From the NCBI GenBank assembly GCA_033297075.1, contig MU858199.1:29722-93721 (forward strand): a DNA stretch of 64,000 nucleotides, read 5' to 3'. Shown here piece after piece: positions 22,384 through 33,328 of the stretch. The stretch comes from Rhypophila decipiens (Eukaryota; Ascomycota; Sordariomycetes; Sordariales; Naviculisporaceae). How positions within the stretch are numbered: position 1 is the first letter of the stretch; each line of letters starts with the position of its first letter. Both the position numbers and the translations under genes were made by a program. The notes under the pieces were generated by a model. That model made no database searches. It saw nothing but the letters and a program-made list of their open reading frames with translations, and had not been told where the DNA came from.

Positions 22384-23169
22384 ATGAAAGAAAACTCTCC
22401 CTCCTACAGCATCGTCAAGCAAGTCCAGGTGGAACAAGAGGAGAAAGAGCCTCTGAATGGCGTGTCCTCCTCCCGCAAGTCTGTGAGCTGGGCCACTTCA
22501 AATTCGTCCTCGGATGGCTCGGACGACCTGCGCTCCACGGCGGTTAAACTGTACCAACTCCGACGAAACAACATCATCCTCTCCATCGCGCTTTCGATTG
22601 CAACCTTTCTTCTGCTCACTTGCCTGACGCTGCTATACCTCCATCCATATTCATCCACTGGCGCGTCGGTCTCGTCCACAGTCGACCAGGACCCGCGTGC
22701 CAATTCGGGACCCAACCCCACAACCTACGGCCGGGGGTGCGGATCGTCCATAGCTCAAGCCAAAGCCTTCAACTGCCGCTTCGACATCCTCTCCAAGGCC
22801 TGGCTCCCGCAGGAATGCACCGACCTGGGAAACGACGAGTACCTGACCGACAGCTGGTCGTGGAACCATACCGGCTGGGGCATATACGCAGACCGATGGC
22901 AGACCCGAGAGCTCACGCTCGAAGAGCTCTCGCAGTATGCCGACTCGGGCCTCAAATGGTACGGCACCGAGAGGGAGCATCTCGTGCATTGTGCATGGGG
23001 GCTGAAACGGGTGCTGGACGCGTTTTGGCATGGCAAGAAGCTCGACTTTGTCATTCAGCAGCTGCACCATACCACCCACTGCGTAGACCGCTTGTATATG
23101 AGCGCCATCAAGGCCGATGGGCTGGATATTGTCCTGGGCAAGGGAAATGTTAGGTTTGGTCATTGTTGA
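22384..23169 (+). CDS. UstYa-family oxidase (DUF3328-like), copy 2
   Basis: A single exon encodes 261 residues from MKENSPSYSIV (an in-frame ATG at 22333 would add 17). A membrane anchor lies near residues 60-82 (IILSIALSIATFLLLTCLTLLYL). The luminal part opens CGSSIAQAKAFNCRFDILSKAW with a following LPQECTD, a signature of the second UstYa-like subgroup, and carries both metal-type motifs, HLVHC and HHTTHC, near the C terminus. The two HxxHC motifs make an oxidase role likely. It differs greatly from copy 1, so it is not a recent duplicate; two dissimilar UstY proteins per cluster is usual in ribosomal-peptide pathways. Confidence 0.88.
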   Translation: MKENSPSYSIVKQVQVEQEEKEPLNGVSSSRKSVSWATSNSSSDGSDDLRSTAVKLYQLRRNNIILSIALSIATFLLLTCLTLLYLHPYSSTGASVSSTVDQDPRANSGPNPTTYGRGCGSSIAQAKAFNCRFDILSKAWLPQECTDLGNDEYLTDSWSWNHTGWGIYADRWQTRELTLEELSQYADSGLKWYGTEREHLVHCAWGLKRVLDAFWHGKKLDFVIQQLHHTTHCVDRLYMSAIKADGLDIVLGKGNVRFGHC

Positions 23170-23357
23170 TCTATGCGTCTGTTAACATCAGAAACCTCAT
23201 GGATTAGCCTTGGCGGTTGTGTGAATGGTTATTCGAGACTGAAAGATTAGTCCGAAGACAAAGTGTCTGGATATTGGAAAGAAATACAAAGTACCCCATA
23301 TGTCGCATAGCTGGTCAGATTGTTACTTATCGTATAAAGCCTCGAGCCCATCTGCCC

Positions 23358-25114
23358 TCAATTGTCTGTCACCTGCTCCTTGCCCATGCCCCCACGCAAA
23401 ATAGCAACCTGCTTCTGGATCTCGACCCAAAGGACCAGGTCCTTGATATCACGACGTTGAGCACCAGCATCATCCCTCGGCCAAACATCAACCCATTCGA
23501 TTCCCTCCTCGTCGTCTTCTTCATCTTCCGACTCCGTGTCGTCCACAATCGTGAGCTTCTCAAACTCGCGCTCGTCAAAGCCACTGTCTGTCTTCTCGCC
23601 TCCGCGCCGGGCAATGGCCAGCAGAGCTGCTACAAAGGCCTCCTGCATGTAGGCGAAGCTGAAGCCGTCCGTGATGTCGGCAATTGCCTTGCATAGCTCG
23701 TCGGGGAATTCAATGTCCTTGTTGTCTGCTAGCTTCTCCTGCCAGAACTTGGAGTAGGCAATGCGCTGGTCCACGTCTGGGTCGGGGAACAGGTACTTTC
23801 TGTCGAAGCGCGAGGGGCGTTTCTGATGCAATGAGGATCAATATCAGTCAATCGGGAACGATAGACATGGCTACTTACCGAGATACCGGGATCCAGACGA
23901 TCGAGATGATTGGTGCTGCCAATCATGAAAATGCCGTCATTTCCCTTGAGCCCGTCCACCTCATTGAGGAAGTAACTGCGCACCTGGTCGTTGATCAGCG
24001 AGTCCAGATCCTCAAAGATGAGGTAGCACGGCGCCAGCTGCCTGGCCTTGTTGAAGATTTCACTGATGGCCGCTTCTGGTCCCGCCCACTGCAGTGCAAG
24101 CAGCAGTCAGCATCTCATACAACCAGCAGTGGATAAGCTCCAACTTACAGAGACAAAGTTTCGGACATAGAGCGAAGGAACCGGATCCTCCCTGGCATAC
24201 AGCGTGTGCATCATGGCCTTGATGCTGATTGTCTTGCCGTTTCCGGGGGGGCCGTAGTAGATGATGCCGCGTTTCCAGGGCACCTTGAGTTTGGCGTAGG
24301 TGGCACGGGCGTCAAAGAAGGTCGAGTGATCGTTGATGAGGGCCTTCTTCATCTTTTCATCCAGAATGACCGCTTTCCAGGTGGCATTCTTGACGCTCTG
24401 GAAGAGCTCGGCATTCTTGCGCCAACCACCATTGTCGTAGACCCAGATCTCGTCGTGCAGCTCGTTGCCCCACTTGCCGACGTCGAGAATGAGGGCGTTG
24501 GCCTTGTGCACATCGGTGGTCAGCAAGTAGTTGTTGCGCACGCTTGGGTAGGCGCTGGTCCCGTCGCGGCCGTCAACAATGTAGAGGACAAACTCGGCAT
24601 CCTTCCATTTGTAGAGGAATTTGGCGAACTCCATGCCCTGGGCCAGGAAGCCCGGGGACCCGTCGAGTCGGCGGGCAGGAGGGACATAGCTGGTCCAGCC
24701 CAGAGAAGCCGGGAGATTTCCGCCCGGACCAGTGTCGTCGTCGGCGATGGGCGTGTACGTAGCATGACCAGCAGCAGCAAAGGCTAGGAAATTGATATTG
24801 TACGAGGGCGATATGACAAGATCGAGCGAGGGGTACTGTTTCCTGAGTGCCTTTGCGATGACTGCATCGGTCGAGACGCGCTTGGCCGAGCTGTGGCCGA
24901 AGAATTGGTCCGTTGTGTTCTCGGCCGCACCGAGTCCCCGGACAGAGCTGGAGGCAGTCGAGCGGGGAGCTGGGCTGCGATGCATGTGCTGGTGCTGGTG
25001 CTGGTCCTGGTCCTGGTGGGGTGCGGATGCCTGGACATTCCGACTGTGCTGGAGACGGAGAGAGGTCAGATCAGCGTAAGCAACGCCATCAGATCGCCAT
25101 TGCAAGTCATTCAT
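23358..25114 (-). CDS. AAA ATPase
   Basis: Three exons (25114-24149, 24088-23879, 23822-23358) close to 546 residues. The N-terminal 200 residues include a Gln/His/Asp-rich repeat (HQDQDQDQHQHQHQ type). A conserved fungal region follows (FAKFLYKWKDAEFVLYIVDG), then the AAA core with Walker A YYGPPGNGKT (about 288), Walker B CYLIFEDLDSL (about 341), an Asn sensor (IGSTNHLDRLDP) and arginine finger RPSRFDRKY. The C-terminal tail is acidic. It belongs to a fungal BCS1-like branch of AAA proteins of unclear substrate, but the BCS1 mitochondrial N domain is not evident. The ATG at 25114 is preferred; an in-frame ATG at 25312 adds sequence that looks non-coding. Confidence 0.87.
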
Positions 25115-25888
25115 GATGGAAGCAAGTGGGTTGGAGTCTAGAAGTGTTGAAGTTGATGAGCACCTGTCTGCTTGCTGATGTTGAGAATTCCGAATTCGTG
25201 TTGCGAGTTGGTCAGACCTACTGCGGAGAAGAAGAAGGTCAGGGAGCTGACGTGTTGCCGGGCCGGGAAGCTCTGAAGGATCGGTCCTGTCATGGTCATG
25301 TTCAGGCAGCACAGTTTCAATCCAGAGCCAGCAACATGAATCAATTGGGCCAATTGAGGAAGCTCCCCAAGCTACTACCCCGCAGTGGTGCGCGTGGCGC
25401 CGCGGGCTGAAGCTTACCTGGTATGATTACATTCGTGTACCCCCAAGTACTTCCTCGGCAGTGCGGATACAAGTTCGAATTACACTTGCGAGGAGACCAG
25501 ACTGGATGTCTTGGTCAGGGGCCCGGGGAACACCAATTACACAATCGAGGGGTTGGGAATTGAGGCGGTGCAACAAGGGCGGTCTGGAAATTCCATGGCC
25601 AAGAGTCTCCTGAACAAGTATGGCTTACTCCCGTCTGTACCTCGTCGTATGAGGTAGTTGTCATTCTGGAAAAGAAATATGAATTTTGTACTTGCAGTTT
25701 GGAGCAAAAGTACATGTAGGTGGATCATTATTGCACCGTAGTACCTTAAGGGCTTCAAGTTCGCTTTATGCTGACACGCCAAGCCAACCGTTACAAAAAG
25801 AACTCTTGTATCCGTATCCATAACCTCATCACGTCATGACTATCTTACTCATCCTTTTTCCTTTTGTTCATCATTAACCCACTCTGTG
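25115..25888. other. intergenic, about 770 bases
   Basis: This is the promoter side of the AAA gene and the 3' flank of the APH-like gene. No feature is recognised. Confidence 0.45.
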
Positions 25889-27349
25889 TCACTTATTACT
25901 AGTAGAGGTACCCTTGTCTTTGCGGATGCCGACCCTCAGCACCTCCATCAGGCCCAAAAACTCCCTCCGGTCAATGGCATCAACCCACTGCTCAATCCTC
26001 CTGAGATAGAACCCGGCACCGCATCGACTCACTGCCCCGAGAAAGTCGACCTTGAATGCGGCCTCGACGACCTCGACATCCCAAGTCGGCCACAGTTGTC
26101 GCATCCTCGTGCTATACACCTTTCTGAGCTGTGTCTGCTCGTACTCCATGAGGTGAATCCAATACAGCTCCGTCTTGCCTTCGTTGTCGACGCTATCCTC
26201 CAGATTTCTAGGCTCCCCGTCGTCGTCGTCGTCGTCTGATATGGTCCCATCACTGACATCGGTGTACTTGTTCCGATCTGGCTTGGCATCTCGGTCGGCC
26301 CCTCTCAGGAACTCTGGGAACTGCGAGGCCACCCACAGCGGCATGGTCGAGACGCACTCCCAGTCGATGATGCCGCTGATCTTGTCGTTGCCATCCACCA
26401 TGATGTTCATCAGACTCAGCTCGTCGTGCCAGAGCACCGTCCGTTCGGGCGGGTGCACAAGCGAGGGCAAGATTCTGTGCAGCAATCTCAGGAGCTTCCT
26501 CGCCACGCGCAGGGCAGCCTCTGCGTACTCTCTATCATCCTCATCCTTGGTGTCGGCCAGCATGGTGGTGTGTTCCTTGATGATGACGTTGAGGTAGGCC
26601 TGCAACCAGTCGTGGCTCGAACGAAAGGGCCCCCGCGGGATGGGGTAGTGGTAATGTGCCCCAGAGAAGAAGACTGGCGACACCACCTGGCCTGGGCCGG
26701 GCAGACCCGAACGGTCGTCTAGGTCGGCACGGTCTTGGTCGGTGCATGTCGAGCCCAGGGTGCCAATCCCTCGGAAGCCTTGGCCCAGGTTGCCCAACCG
26801 CGATAACTGCGCCTGGAAATCTGCCACGCGGGCGACAAGCATCTCCTTCCGGGCCATGGACATCTTGCGCCACCGGTAATATGCCGGCCGACCGGGCAAG
26901 AACTCTAGGAGGATCCACTCGAAGCCGATCTCGTTGTCGGGAGTGTCGTCAAAGGCCACCACGTCGGGAACTGGGATATCCGTCCTTTGCCGGACGAGCT
27001 GTAGCGTTGTCACCTCTCCTCTGGTCTTGTTCCGCGGCTCGACAGGTAGGGAGATGCGCATCATGTATTTGATTCTTCGTTTTGCTTTCCTGGGTGACGT
27101 CGTGACGGCTTCTACCAGGTACATTTTGTTGAAAGTCCCGGCGGCGTGAAAGGTGACGGTGCAGTTTGGCGACTCCTCTTGGGGGTCATCGGCGGGGACG
27201 TTGAGGTGGCGACGGCAGACTCGCTCAACGGCCTCGATCTCGGGTTCCCGGCCCCAGCGCGGCTCCAGATCGAGCCCCGTGTCATCCCAGATGAGGCCGT
27301 CCCTGCTGGGTTTGTTGCGTGTGTGCTGTAGTCTGGTCGTCATGTCCAT
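25889..27349 (-). CDS. APH/choline-kinase-like phosphotransferase
   Basis: A single exon encodes 486 residues from MDMTTRLQHTR. The sequence follows the aminoglycoside phosphotransferase fold. A small N lobe (FNKMYLVEAV, KYMMRISLPV) is followed by the hinge FEWILLEFLPG, the Brenner motif LWHDELSLMNIMV (about 305-317) and the metal-binding IIDWECVSTMP (about 328). An acidic insert lies near residue 400 (SDGTISDDDDDDGE). Such fungal APH proteins are widespread kinases of unknown small-molecule or protein targets and are not evidence of drug resistance. The frame is open to 27670, but the added N terminus is not conserved-looking, so the ATG pair at 27349/27343 is used. Confidence 0.85.
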   Translation of the reverse strand: MDMTTRLQHTRNKPSRDGLIWDDTGLDLEPRWGREPEIEAVERVCRRHLNVPADDPQEESPNCTVTFHAAGTFNKMYLVEAVTTSPRKAKRRIKYMMRISLPVEPRNKTRGEVTTLQLVRQRTDIPVPDVVAFDDTPDNEIGFEWILLEFLPGRPAYYRWRKMSMARKEMLVARVADFQAQLSRLGNLGQGFRGIGTLGSTCTDQDRADLDDRSGLPGPGQVVSPVFFSGAHYHYPIPRGPFRSSHDWLQAYLNVIIKEHTTMLADTKDEDDREYAEAALRVARKLLRLLHRILPSLVHPPERTVLWHDELSLMNIMVDGNDKISGIIDWECVSTMPLWVASQFPEFLRGADRDAKPDRNKYTDVSDGTISDDDDDDGEPRNLEDSVDNEGKTELYWIHLMEYEQTQLRKVYSTRMRQLWPTWDVEVVEAAFKVDFLGAVSRCGAGFYLRRIEQWVDAIDRREFLGLMEVLRVGIRKDKGTSTSNK

Positions 27350-27788
27350 GAACTGGTCATGTGCACAACATGAAGTTTCGGTGATTGATGTGACCGGGAA
27401 AAAAACACTTTCACTTGGAAACGCTGCTGCTGGCTTGGTGGTGATGGAATGACATTGTGGTTCACTTCGATTGCTCTGATGTCTCAAATGGCAATGTGGG
27501 TCTGCTGTAATGGGGATGGAAATCAGGAGGGAGATTGAAAAAAAACCAGAGTGAAGCGAAAGTGGGACTGGCCCACGATGTTTTCTGTTTCTATTGGTTG
27601 CTACATTGATTGGTCTAGCGCCCTTAGTTTTCACCACTTGCCGTGATGATACGGAGCACACAGGTAACAATCATGAGTATCAAACATTGAACCATACCGT
27701 ACAAACCGCGACGGTGTACTAATAACTGCATTTGATGTCGCGGGAAGTCTTGTCACACCGAAATTCCTGACACCTTTCACATTACCTC
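27350..27788. other. intergenic
   Basis: This is the promoter of the APH-like gene and the 3' flank of the F-box gene. Nothing else is recognised. Confidence 0.4.
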
Positions 27789-29440
27789 CTAAAGACCATA
27801 AAAGACTCGGAAATGCCTGAACCTCAGTGGCATTAGGTGGTCGTCTGGGATTGGCCGTGGTCTTGGCACCCGGCCCACGGTGATTTCGCATGTCTCCGGG
27901 TCAAAAAAAGTCGTCTTGACCCCCCACTGTCGCCATTGGCTGATTAGCCTCGCGCATTCCTTCTGGTTCGAGTTCTCGGACATGATGCCCTCAATGATGG
28001 CCTCCTTCAGACCGGTATTTCGGGCCGCGTCGATGAACATTGACACCAGTGACAGCCTGCCCGAACCGAACCGGACCCGAGATTCTTCCAAAAAACCAAA
28101 CTTGGAGTCTGGCCTCCAGAAACTCAGGAGAAGGCGTTTGAGTCGCGGCGGAGCGTGGCTGCGCACTCGGACTGGGTCAGCAAGGGAATAAGGCCCGTGT
28201 AAGGCTAGTGTGAGCTCCTCGAGTGCCTCAAAGTCGGCGAATGGAGCGTACGGACTCCAATCCGGCCCGGGGGACGGCTTTCGAAGCTCGTTCCACCAGT
28301 CCAGGTCCAGGCCCGTACACAGGAGAGCGAGAGAACGAAGGGATTTTTTGTGTAGCAACAAGAGGTCCCAAAAGCCAGCAGAGAAGACCGCCACCCGCTT
28401 CTCGACGTCTCCTAGGCTACTGCCATTGCCAAAGTCGATAGCAAAGTGCTGCAAGTTCTTGATGTTGCGCAGGACAGGCCAAAGATGGTGGTCGTCACCG
28501 GCCCAGTAACTGGACAGCGACAGGGATTTCATGTTTGAGAAGATGGCATTCTGTCGAGTTACTTCAGTTAGCCTTATTGCTCCATACCTTAGTCAAGTCA
28601 GCTCCGAGTCCACGCACCTGGCTTGCCGATAGTTGGAGACCCAGGCGGCTGTCAACATTCTGCCAAGCCGACTTGCTCAACAGATCCACAATCTGCAAGG
28701 CCTCAAGTCTGGGTGCATGCTCAAGTAAGGCCAACAGTTCACCTGCAGGTGATGCCCTGACCCTTGAGATTGAATCCAATGGTGGAAGCCATTCCCGAGG
28801 TGATTCCGTGATTCTAGCCCTTGTTTCCGGTGGGATGAGCTGCGGCCACGATTTTGTGGTTATTTCCAGGGAAAGCTCCTCCATCTGAGGCATGTATGGC
28901 AAAAGCAACTGAACCAGGCCGCTCTCTGCGCCCGCGACTCCTGAATAAGAGTCCCACCACTGGCAAAGCCCCCAAACATGAGACAGACAGAGTCTTAGTC
29001 GCTTCAGATTGGGCATCTGTCGCAACACCTGGTCCAGAGCGTCCCGCATTGCGTCATTCAACGACAGGTGATTCAAGATCAGCTCCAGGGATTGGCAATG
29101 CTCGTCGAGATTTCGATTGGACTGGAGAACTGTCAGGTAACTGCCCAGGACTCTGACAACAGATCGCTGACAAGACTCTAGGTCCCTCATGTTGGTCGGT
29201 ACTCTGGCATCCAGACGGAAATGCTTGTAAAGGAATGGCGTTGCAACGAGATTAAACTGGCGCGAGACTTTGCACAGAGGGCTGAAGCGGCCAGGCGGTT
29301 TCGTAAAGCATCGTGTGTCCACGATGAAATGTCGATGTCGACACACCATGCAACTCTCTGCTTTGTTCAGTTCTCAGTGGAATAGGGACGGCCTCGAAGA
29401 TGTCCATGAGGAGCTCCGAGGGAAGACTGCCGACCCCCAT
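27789..29440 (-). CDS. F-box protein with leucine-rich C-terminal part
   Basis: There are at least three exons. Exon 1 starts at 29440 with MGVGSLPSELLMDIFEAVP, the first half of an F-box. The second half, LCKVSRQFNLVATPFLYKHF, lies in another frame from about 29287. A 61-base GT...AG segment (GTCGAC donor, acceptor CTTCAG) joins them but is a weak model. Exon 2 ends at 28618 (GTGCGT donor) and exon 3 runs 28550-27789. The body has irregular leucine-rich strands (LKRLRLCLSHVWG, MEELSLEITTKSW, LEALQIVDLL, LRSLALLC, LEELTLALHG) as in substrate-recognition halves of SCF ligases. The target is unknown. The first junction needs transcript data. Confidence 0.78.
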
Positions 29441-29736
29441 CTGAGCTGGTTCAAGTGCGCCTGGCACTGGGGCGTGGATGACGGGTGTTTGTCACTGTTG
29501 GGAAGGAGGTTTAAAGGAAGAGAAGATGGGGGAGGCGGGAAAGACGAGGAATATAGGTACTTTGGCTTTGTGGCTGCTCAAGCCTTTTTTTCTTTTGGCT
29601 TTCCATTATCGATGCACCTTTGAAGGCACTAGTAGGTTCAGTGGCTTTCTTCTTTGCCGAGTCACATGCTAATGGTTAGGTACTTGACAGGTACCCACGT
29701 ATTTCATGTTGTAAAGTACCGTAACTAGTAACTGAA

Positions 29737-31312
29737 TCAAACAAACACCTTCTTCCACACCCACAGGCTCCTCGAGTTGGTAAAGTGTTTGAACCCTTCC
29801 AAGCCCCATTCCATTCCAATGCCGCTCTCCTTGTGCCCGCCAAAGGGAACATTCGGGGCCACGTCAAAGTGAGAGTTCACCCAGACGCTGCCAGCGCTGA
29901 TCTGACGAGCCATCCTCTCGGCCCGAGCAACATCCTTGCTCCACACTGAGGCGCCCAGGCCCGTCTCGAGGGCATTTGCCCGGTCGATGACGTCTTGTTC
30001 TGACGACCACTTGAGCAGGGGCACGATGGGGCCAAACGGTTCCTCTACCACAATCCGGGAGTCCTCGGGCGGGTTATCGATAATGGCTGGCTCGATGAAA
30101 TAACCCTTGGAGTCCGTCTCCCGGACTCTGCCCTCCAGCGCGACCTTCCATCCTTGCTTGTCGATCTCGGCGTACATGGCTTTGACAAGCTCGAATCTGG
30201 CAACAACACAAAGTGAGCATGCAATCGAGCTAGTGCAAATGCGGAGAGAAAATGACTGGTCATACTGCATCTTGTTCTGCACCGGCCCAACGATAACCCC
30301 GTCCTCAAAGCCACCTCCGGTCTTGATATTATTCTTGGTAAATTCCACCATCTGGTCCCTGAACTGGTCATAGATGCTCTCGTGGACATAGATGCGCTTG
30401 GCGAGCATGCAGATCTGACCCGAGTTCAGAAAGGCCAGAGTGGCAATCTTGGGCAGACACTTGTCAATGTCGACGTCTTCGCACACAATTGCCGCATCGT
30501 TCCCTCCCAGCTCAAGGACATATCTTTTGAGAGTCTTGGCACAGCTCTCTGCCACCTTCTTGCCCGTGGCAATGGATCCGGTGAAACTGATCATGTCGAT
30601 ACCACTGTGACTGGTCATCCACGGGCCGAGCTCGTCACCACCCGAAAGAACCTGGAACACCCCTGGCGGGAAGATGTCCATGGCGAGTTCACCAAGCTTG
30701 AGGTCGCAGTAGGGTGTATAAGGCGAGGGCTTCATTATCACCACGTTGCCCGTCATGAGGGCCGGCCCGACCTTGCCCATCCCAAGAAGGATCGGCCAGT
30801 TCCAGGGGACAACGGCGCCAACGACACCCAGTGGCACGCGGGTCGAGTAGATGGTCTTTTCATCCGTGTCTTCAAGGACCTCGTCGACAAGCTGCATGTC
30901 GGCAAAGGTGCGTAGCCAGGTGAGGGTCATGGTGATCTCGGTATTGGCTAGTCCGACCGGCTTCCCTTGCTCCATGGTCTGGAGCTTGGCCAGCTGCTCC
31001 TGGTTAGCTTCGATGGCATCGGCAAAAGATCGAAGAAGAGCGGCGCGCTCCGAATGACTGATCCGGGACCAGGATTTGAAGGCGGTTCGAGCATGCTTCA
31101 CAGCAATGTCGAGATCTTGCTTGCTCGCCACAGGGACCTCGTACAGGGGTGCGCCGGTTGCTGGGTCAATGGAGTGTCGAGTGGTTGCGGTAGGGATGAA
31201 CTCTCCATTGACGACGTTGCCCGGGTAGGTCTTGATTCATGGGTCAGAACTTGGGTCAGGAGAAGGGACAAAGAGGGGCTCTACAGACGGCAATGTCGAT
31301 TTTTCTCGCCAT
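29737..31312 (-). CDS. aldehyde dehydrogenase (NAD(P)-dependent)
   Basis: Three exons are modelled (31312-31289, 31230-30266, 30196-29737), 482 residues, the normal length for the family. Signatures include VPWNWPILLGMGK (cofactor pocket), KPSPYTP, FTGSIATGKKV (nucleotide fold), the general base in VLELGGNDAA (about 246), the catalytic Cys in NSGQICMLAKR (about 280), EEPFGPIVPL and the C-terminal NVPFGGHKESGIG. It oxidises an aldehyde to its acid; the substrate is not known. The 24-base first exon (MARKIDIA) uses a non-typical GTCTGT donor and is tentative. The second intron is 69 bases, a multiple of three without a stop, so retention would insert 23 residues rather than break the frame. Confidence 0.92.
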
Positions 31313-32008
31313 AGTTGCTGTTGTGCTCGGGATCCAAGCAGAGTCGGTCAGGGGTGATATGTCAGCCTATCTTGATACAGAAAATAAAAGCTCGAAAGGC
31401 ACGCAGATTGAAGAAGCCATCGGCTGTGACTGGAGATGAAGTTTCCACGTCAGCGTCACGGTCGCACCCTTGGCCAACCCTGCGCGGGGAACTCTTGTCT
31501 TTGACTCTTTGTCGGCCCCCTCTTGAACGACCCAGTCATGCCAAGACATGCTTACAGCAAGTGCGACAAAGAAGGTGAAAATCCGACAGTGCTACGGAAT
31601 TCTCCGGAGCAAAGCTTTGATCCGCTAGGCGGATCTGCTGTACACGTCAAATGTGAATGCTGTTGGTGTGGTCGTAAGTGTGCCTTGATAGGCGGAGAGA
31701 TGTTGTTGTCCTGCATAAAGTACAGGAGATGAGTGACACCGGCAGACGATTCCCGGGATCAAGTGGAGTCTGTCTTTTCCCCGACTGCATGTCTCCGGGT
31801 ATGTTGGCGTGCCGATCGCTGCCTTTTACGTGTAGCACAAGTCAACAAGTCATATATATTCCGAGTCTTAGAGAAACCAGCATAAATCATATTCATTCAT
31901 AATATGAACCTGCGGCGTGAAATGAAAACCCCAAACAGCCCCTAAACAATCACAAAGACTCTGACCTTCCCTAAAAGCACCGTGCCGTACGTATATAATC
32001 CCTCGACA
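31313..32008. other. intergenic, about 700 bases
   Basis: This is the promoter of the aldehyde dehydrogenase gene and the 3' flank of the O-methyltransferase gene. A TATATA run lies at about 31853. No gene is seen. Confidence 0.4.
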
Positions 32009-33328
32009 TCACTTGACTATTTCAACTTGGACTACCGATAACTCAGAGCCCGGAGGAGTATATACACTTGTGATTTCCAACCTTTCGTCCGCTGCCCTGA
32101 ACAAACTGACCCACTGCTCGCGACTCCTTTCCCCTGCATTTCCAAACATCAGAAACATGTTCAGATCCATGGCGCGCATCTGGGCCTCCTGATGTAGCGG
32201 CATGTCGCCCGGCCTGTCGGGCAAGACTCTGTCCACGACCAGCAACTTTGTCCTCAGCCCCTTCATGGCCGGGATGAGGTTCTGCAGTATTTGGACCGAG
32301 TCCTCGTCCGACCAGTCATGAAGCACCCTTGAAACAAGGTACACTCTCGGATTCGAGGTAAGAGTATCGTCGGGCTGGGGTTTGAAGAAGTCATGGCCTT
32401 GAAACGTGACCTTACCAGTCCCCGCCAGGTCAGCCTGCTGAATCAGTTCTGCCGCGGCATGTTCATTCTTTTCCATATCCTGAACCACCAGCTTGAGATT
32501 TGGGAACGACTTGGCCAACGACACGGCATTATGACCATTGCCCCCTCCCACGTCGACCACCACAGCCCCATCGCCCAGGCCGGCCCAGTCAAAGGCCTTG
32601 GCAAGAAATAGGCCTGGGTCACCTTGGCTGTACTGCAGAGTTGCTTTCATCGCATTAGCAAATGCCTCCATGCCCCGACCGTCGGGCTCGTCCTCTTTGA
32701 TGATGCTCCAGAGATTTCTCGCGGTAGGGTCTGAGAAGGACAGTGGCGGCCGAGGCCAGGTTTCTAGGGAGAGGGAATCAGCAAAGTGCAGAGAAGCAGG
32801 CGGGATCTTCATGGTGTCCCCCAGGTAGAGCCACATGGTGGGCGAGATGGACGGTATTGCCGCCGAGATGGCAGTGTGCTCGACATGATCCGGTAGTCCA
32901 GCTGGCTCTCGGAAAATCGACTGAGTGAAAGCAAATCGGATCAGACGTCTCAAGGCGTCGGCATGTACACTGAGCCTGGCTGCCAGATTAGGGATACTGA
33001 TGCTGCGGTCCAAAGGTACGGCCTCGGCGATCCTGAGTTGGTAGATGGCGCGCAATACTCCAATGTTGAGCATGTTGGCCTTGATGCTGACAAGTAGAGT
33101 GTCGATGGGTCCTTGGGCAAGGGTGAGGAGGCTGCGGCAGGCCTCAATCAACTTGGTCCTTGCCTCGACTGCGCCGGCGTTCTCCAGGATGTCGAGGTAG
33201 TGTGTGCGACCGGTGCTTTCGAGACTGGGTTGTTCGAGGCCCGCACCGTCCAGCTGCTCTTGGAAGGTGGTGGCAAGTTTGGCAACATCGGTTCCCAGAG
33301 CTACTAGAGATGGAGTAGGAACAGACAT
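32009..33328 (-). CDS. SAM-dependent O-methyltransferase, secondary-metabolite type
   Basis: A single exon encodes 439 residues. It has the layout of plant/fungal O-methyltransferases: an N-terminal dimerisation/winged-helix part (AIYQLRIAEAVPLDRSIS, LSVHADALRRLIRFAF), the SAM-binding motif VVVDVGGGNGHNAVSL (about 258), VQDM, GHDFF, and the catalytic region VLHDWSDEDSVQIL with the general-base His (about 336). Enzymes of this family methylate phenolic hydroxyls of polyketides and related compounds. No polyketide or peptide synthase is adjacent, so the substrate is open. The ATG at 33328 (MSVPTPSLV) is the first in a frame that aligns along its whole length. Confidence 0.92.
   Translation of the reverse strand: MSVPTPSLVALGTDVAKLATTFQEQLDGAGLEQPSLESTGRTHYLDILENAGAVEARTKLIEACRSLLTLAQGPIDTLLVSIKANMLNIGVLRAIYQLRIAEAVPLDRSISIPNLAARLSVHADALRRLIRFAFTQSIFREPAGLPDHVEHTAISAAIPSISPTMWLYLGDTMKIPPASLHFADSLSLETWPRPPLSFSDPTARNLWSIIKEDEPDGRGMEAFANAMKATLQYSQGDPGLFLAKAFDWAGLGDGAVVVDVGGGNGHNAVSLAKSFPNLKLVVQDMEKNEHAAAELIQQADLAGTGKVTFQGHDFFKPQPDDTLTSNPRVYLVSRVLHDWSDEDSVQILQNLIPAMKGLRTKLLVVDRVLPDRPGDMPLHQEAQMRAMDLNMFLMFGNAGERSREQWVSLFRAADERLEITSVYTPPGSELSVVQVEIVK

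Noticed and set aside
22651..23163. 170-residue minus-strand open frame
   Set aside because: Antisense of the second UstYa-like gene, which has the HxxHC motifs.
24983..25020. Short tandem DNA repeat (CTGGTG-like hexamers)
   Set aside because: It is the coding repeat for the Gln/His/Asp-rich stretch of the AAA ATPase, not a separate element.
25889..27349. Antibiotic-resistance phosphotransferase
   Set aside because: APH-fold kinases are widespread in fungi with other roles; the motifs show the fold, not drug resistance.
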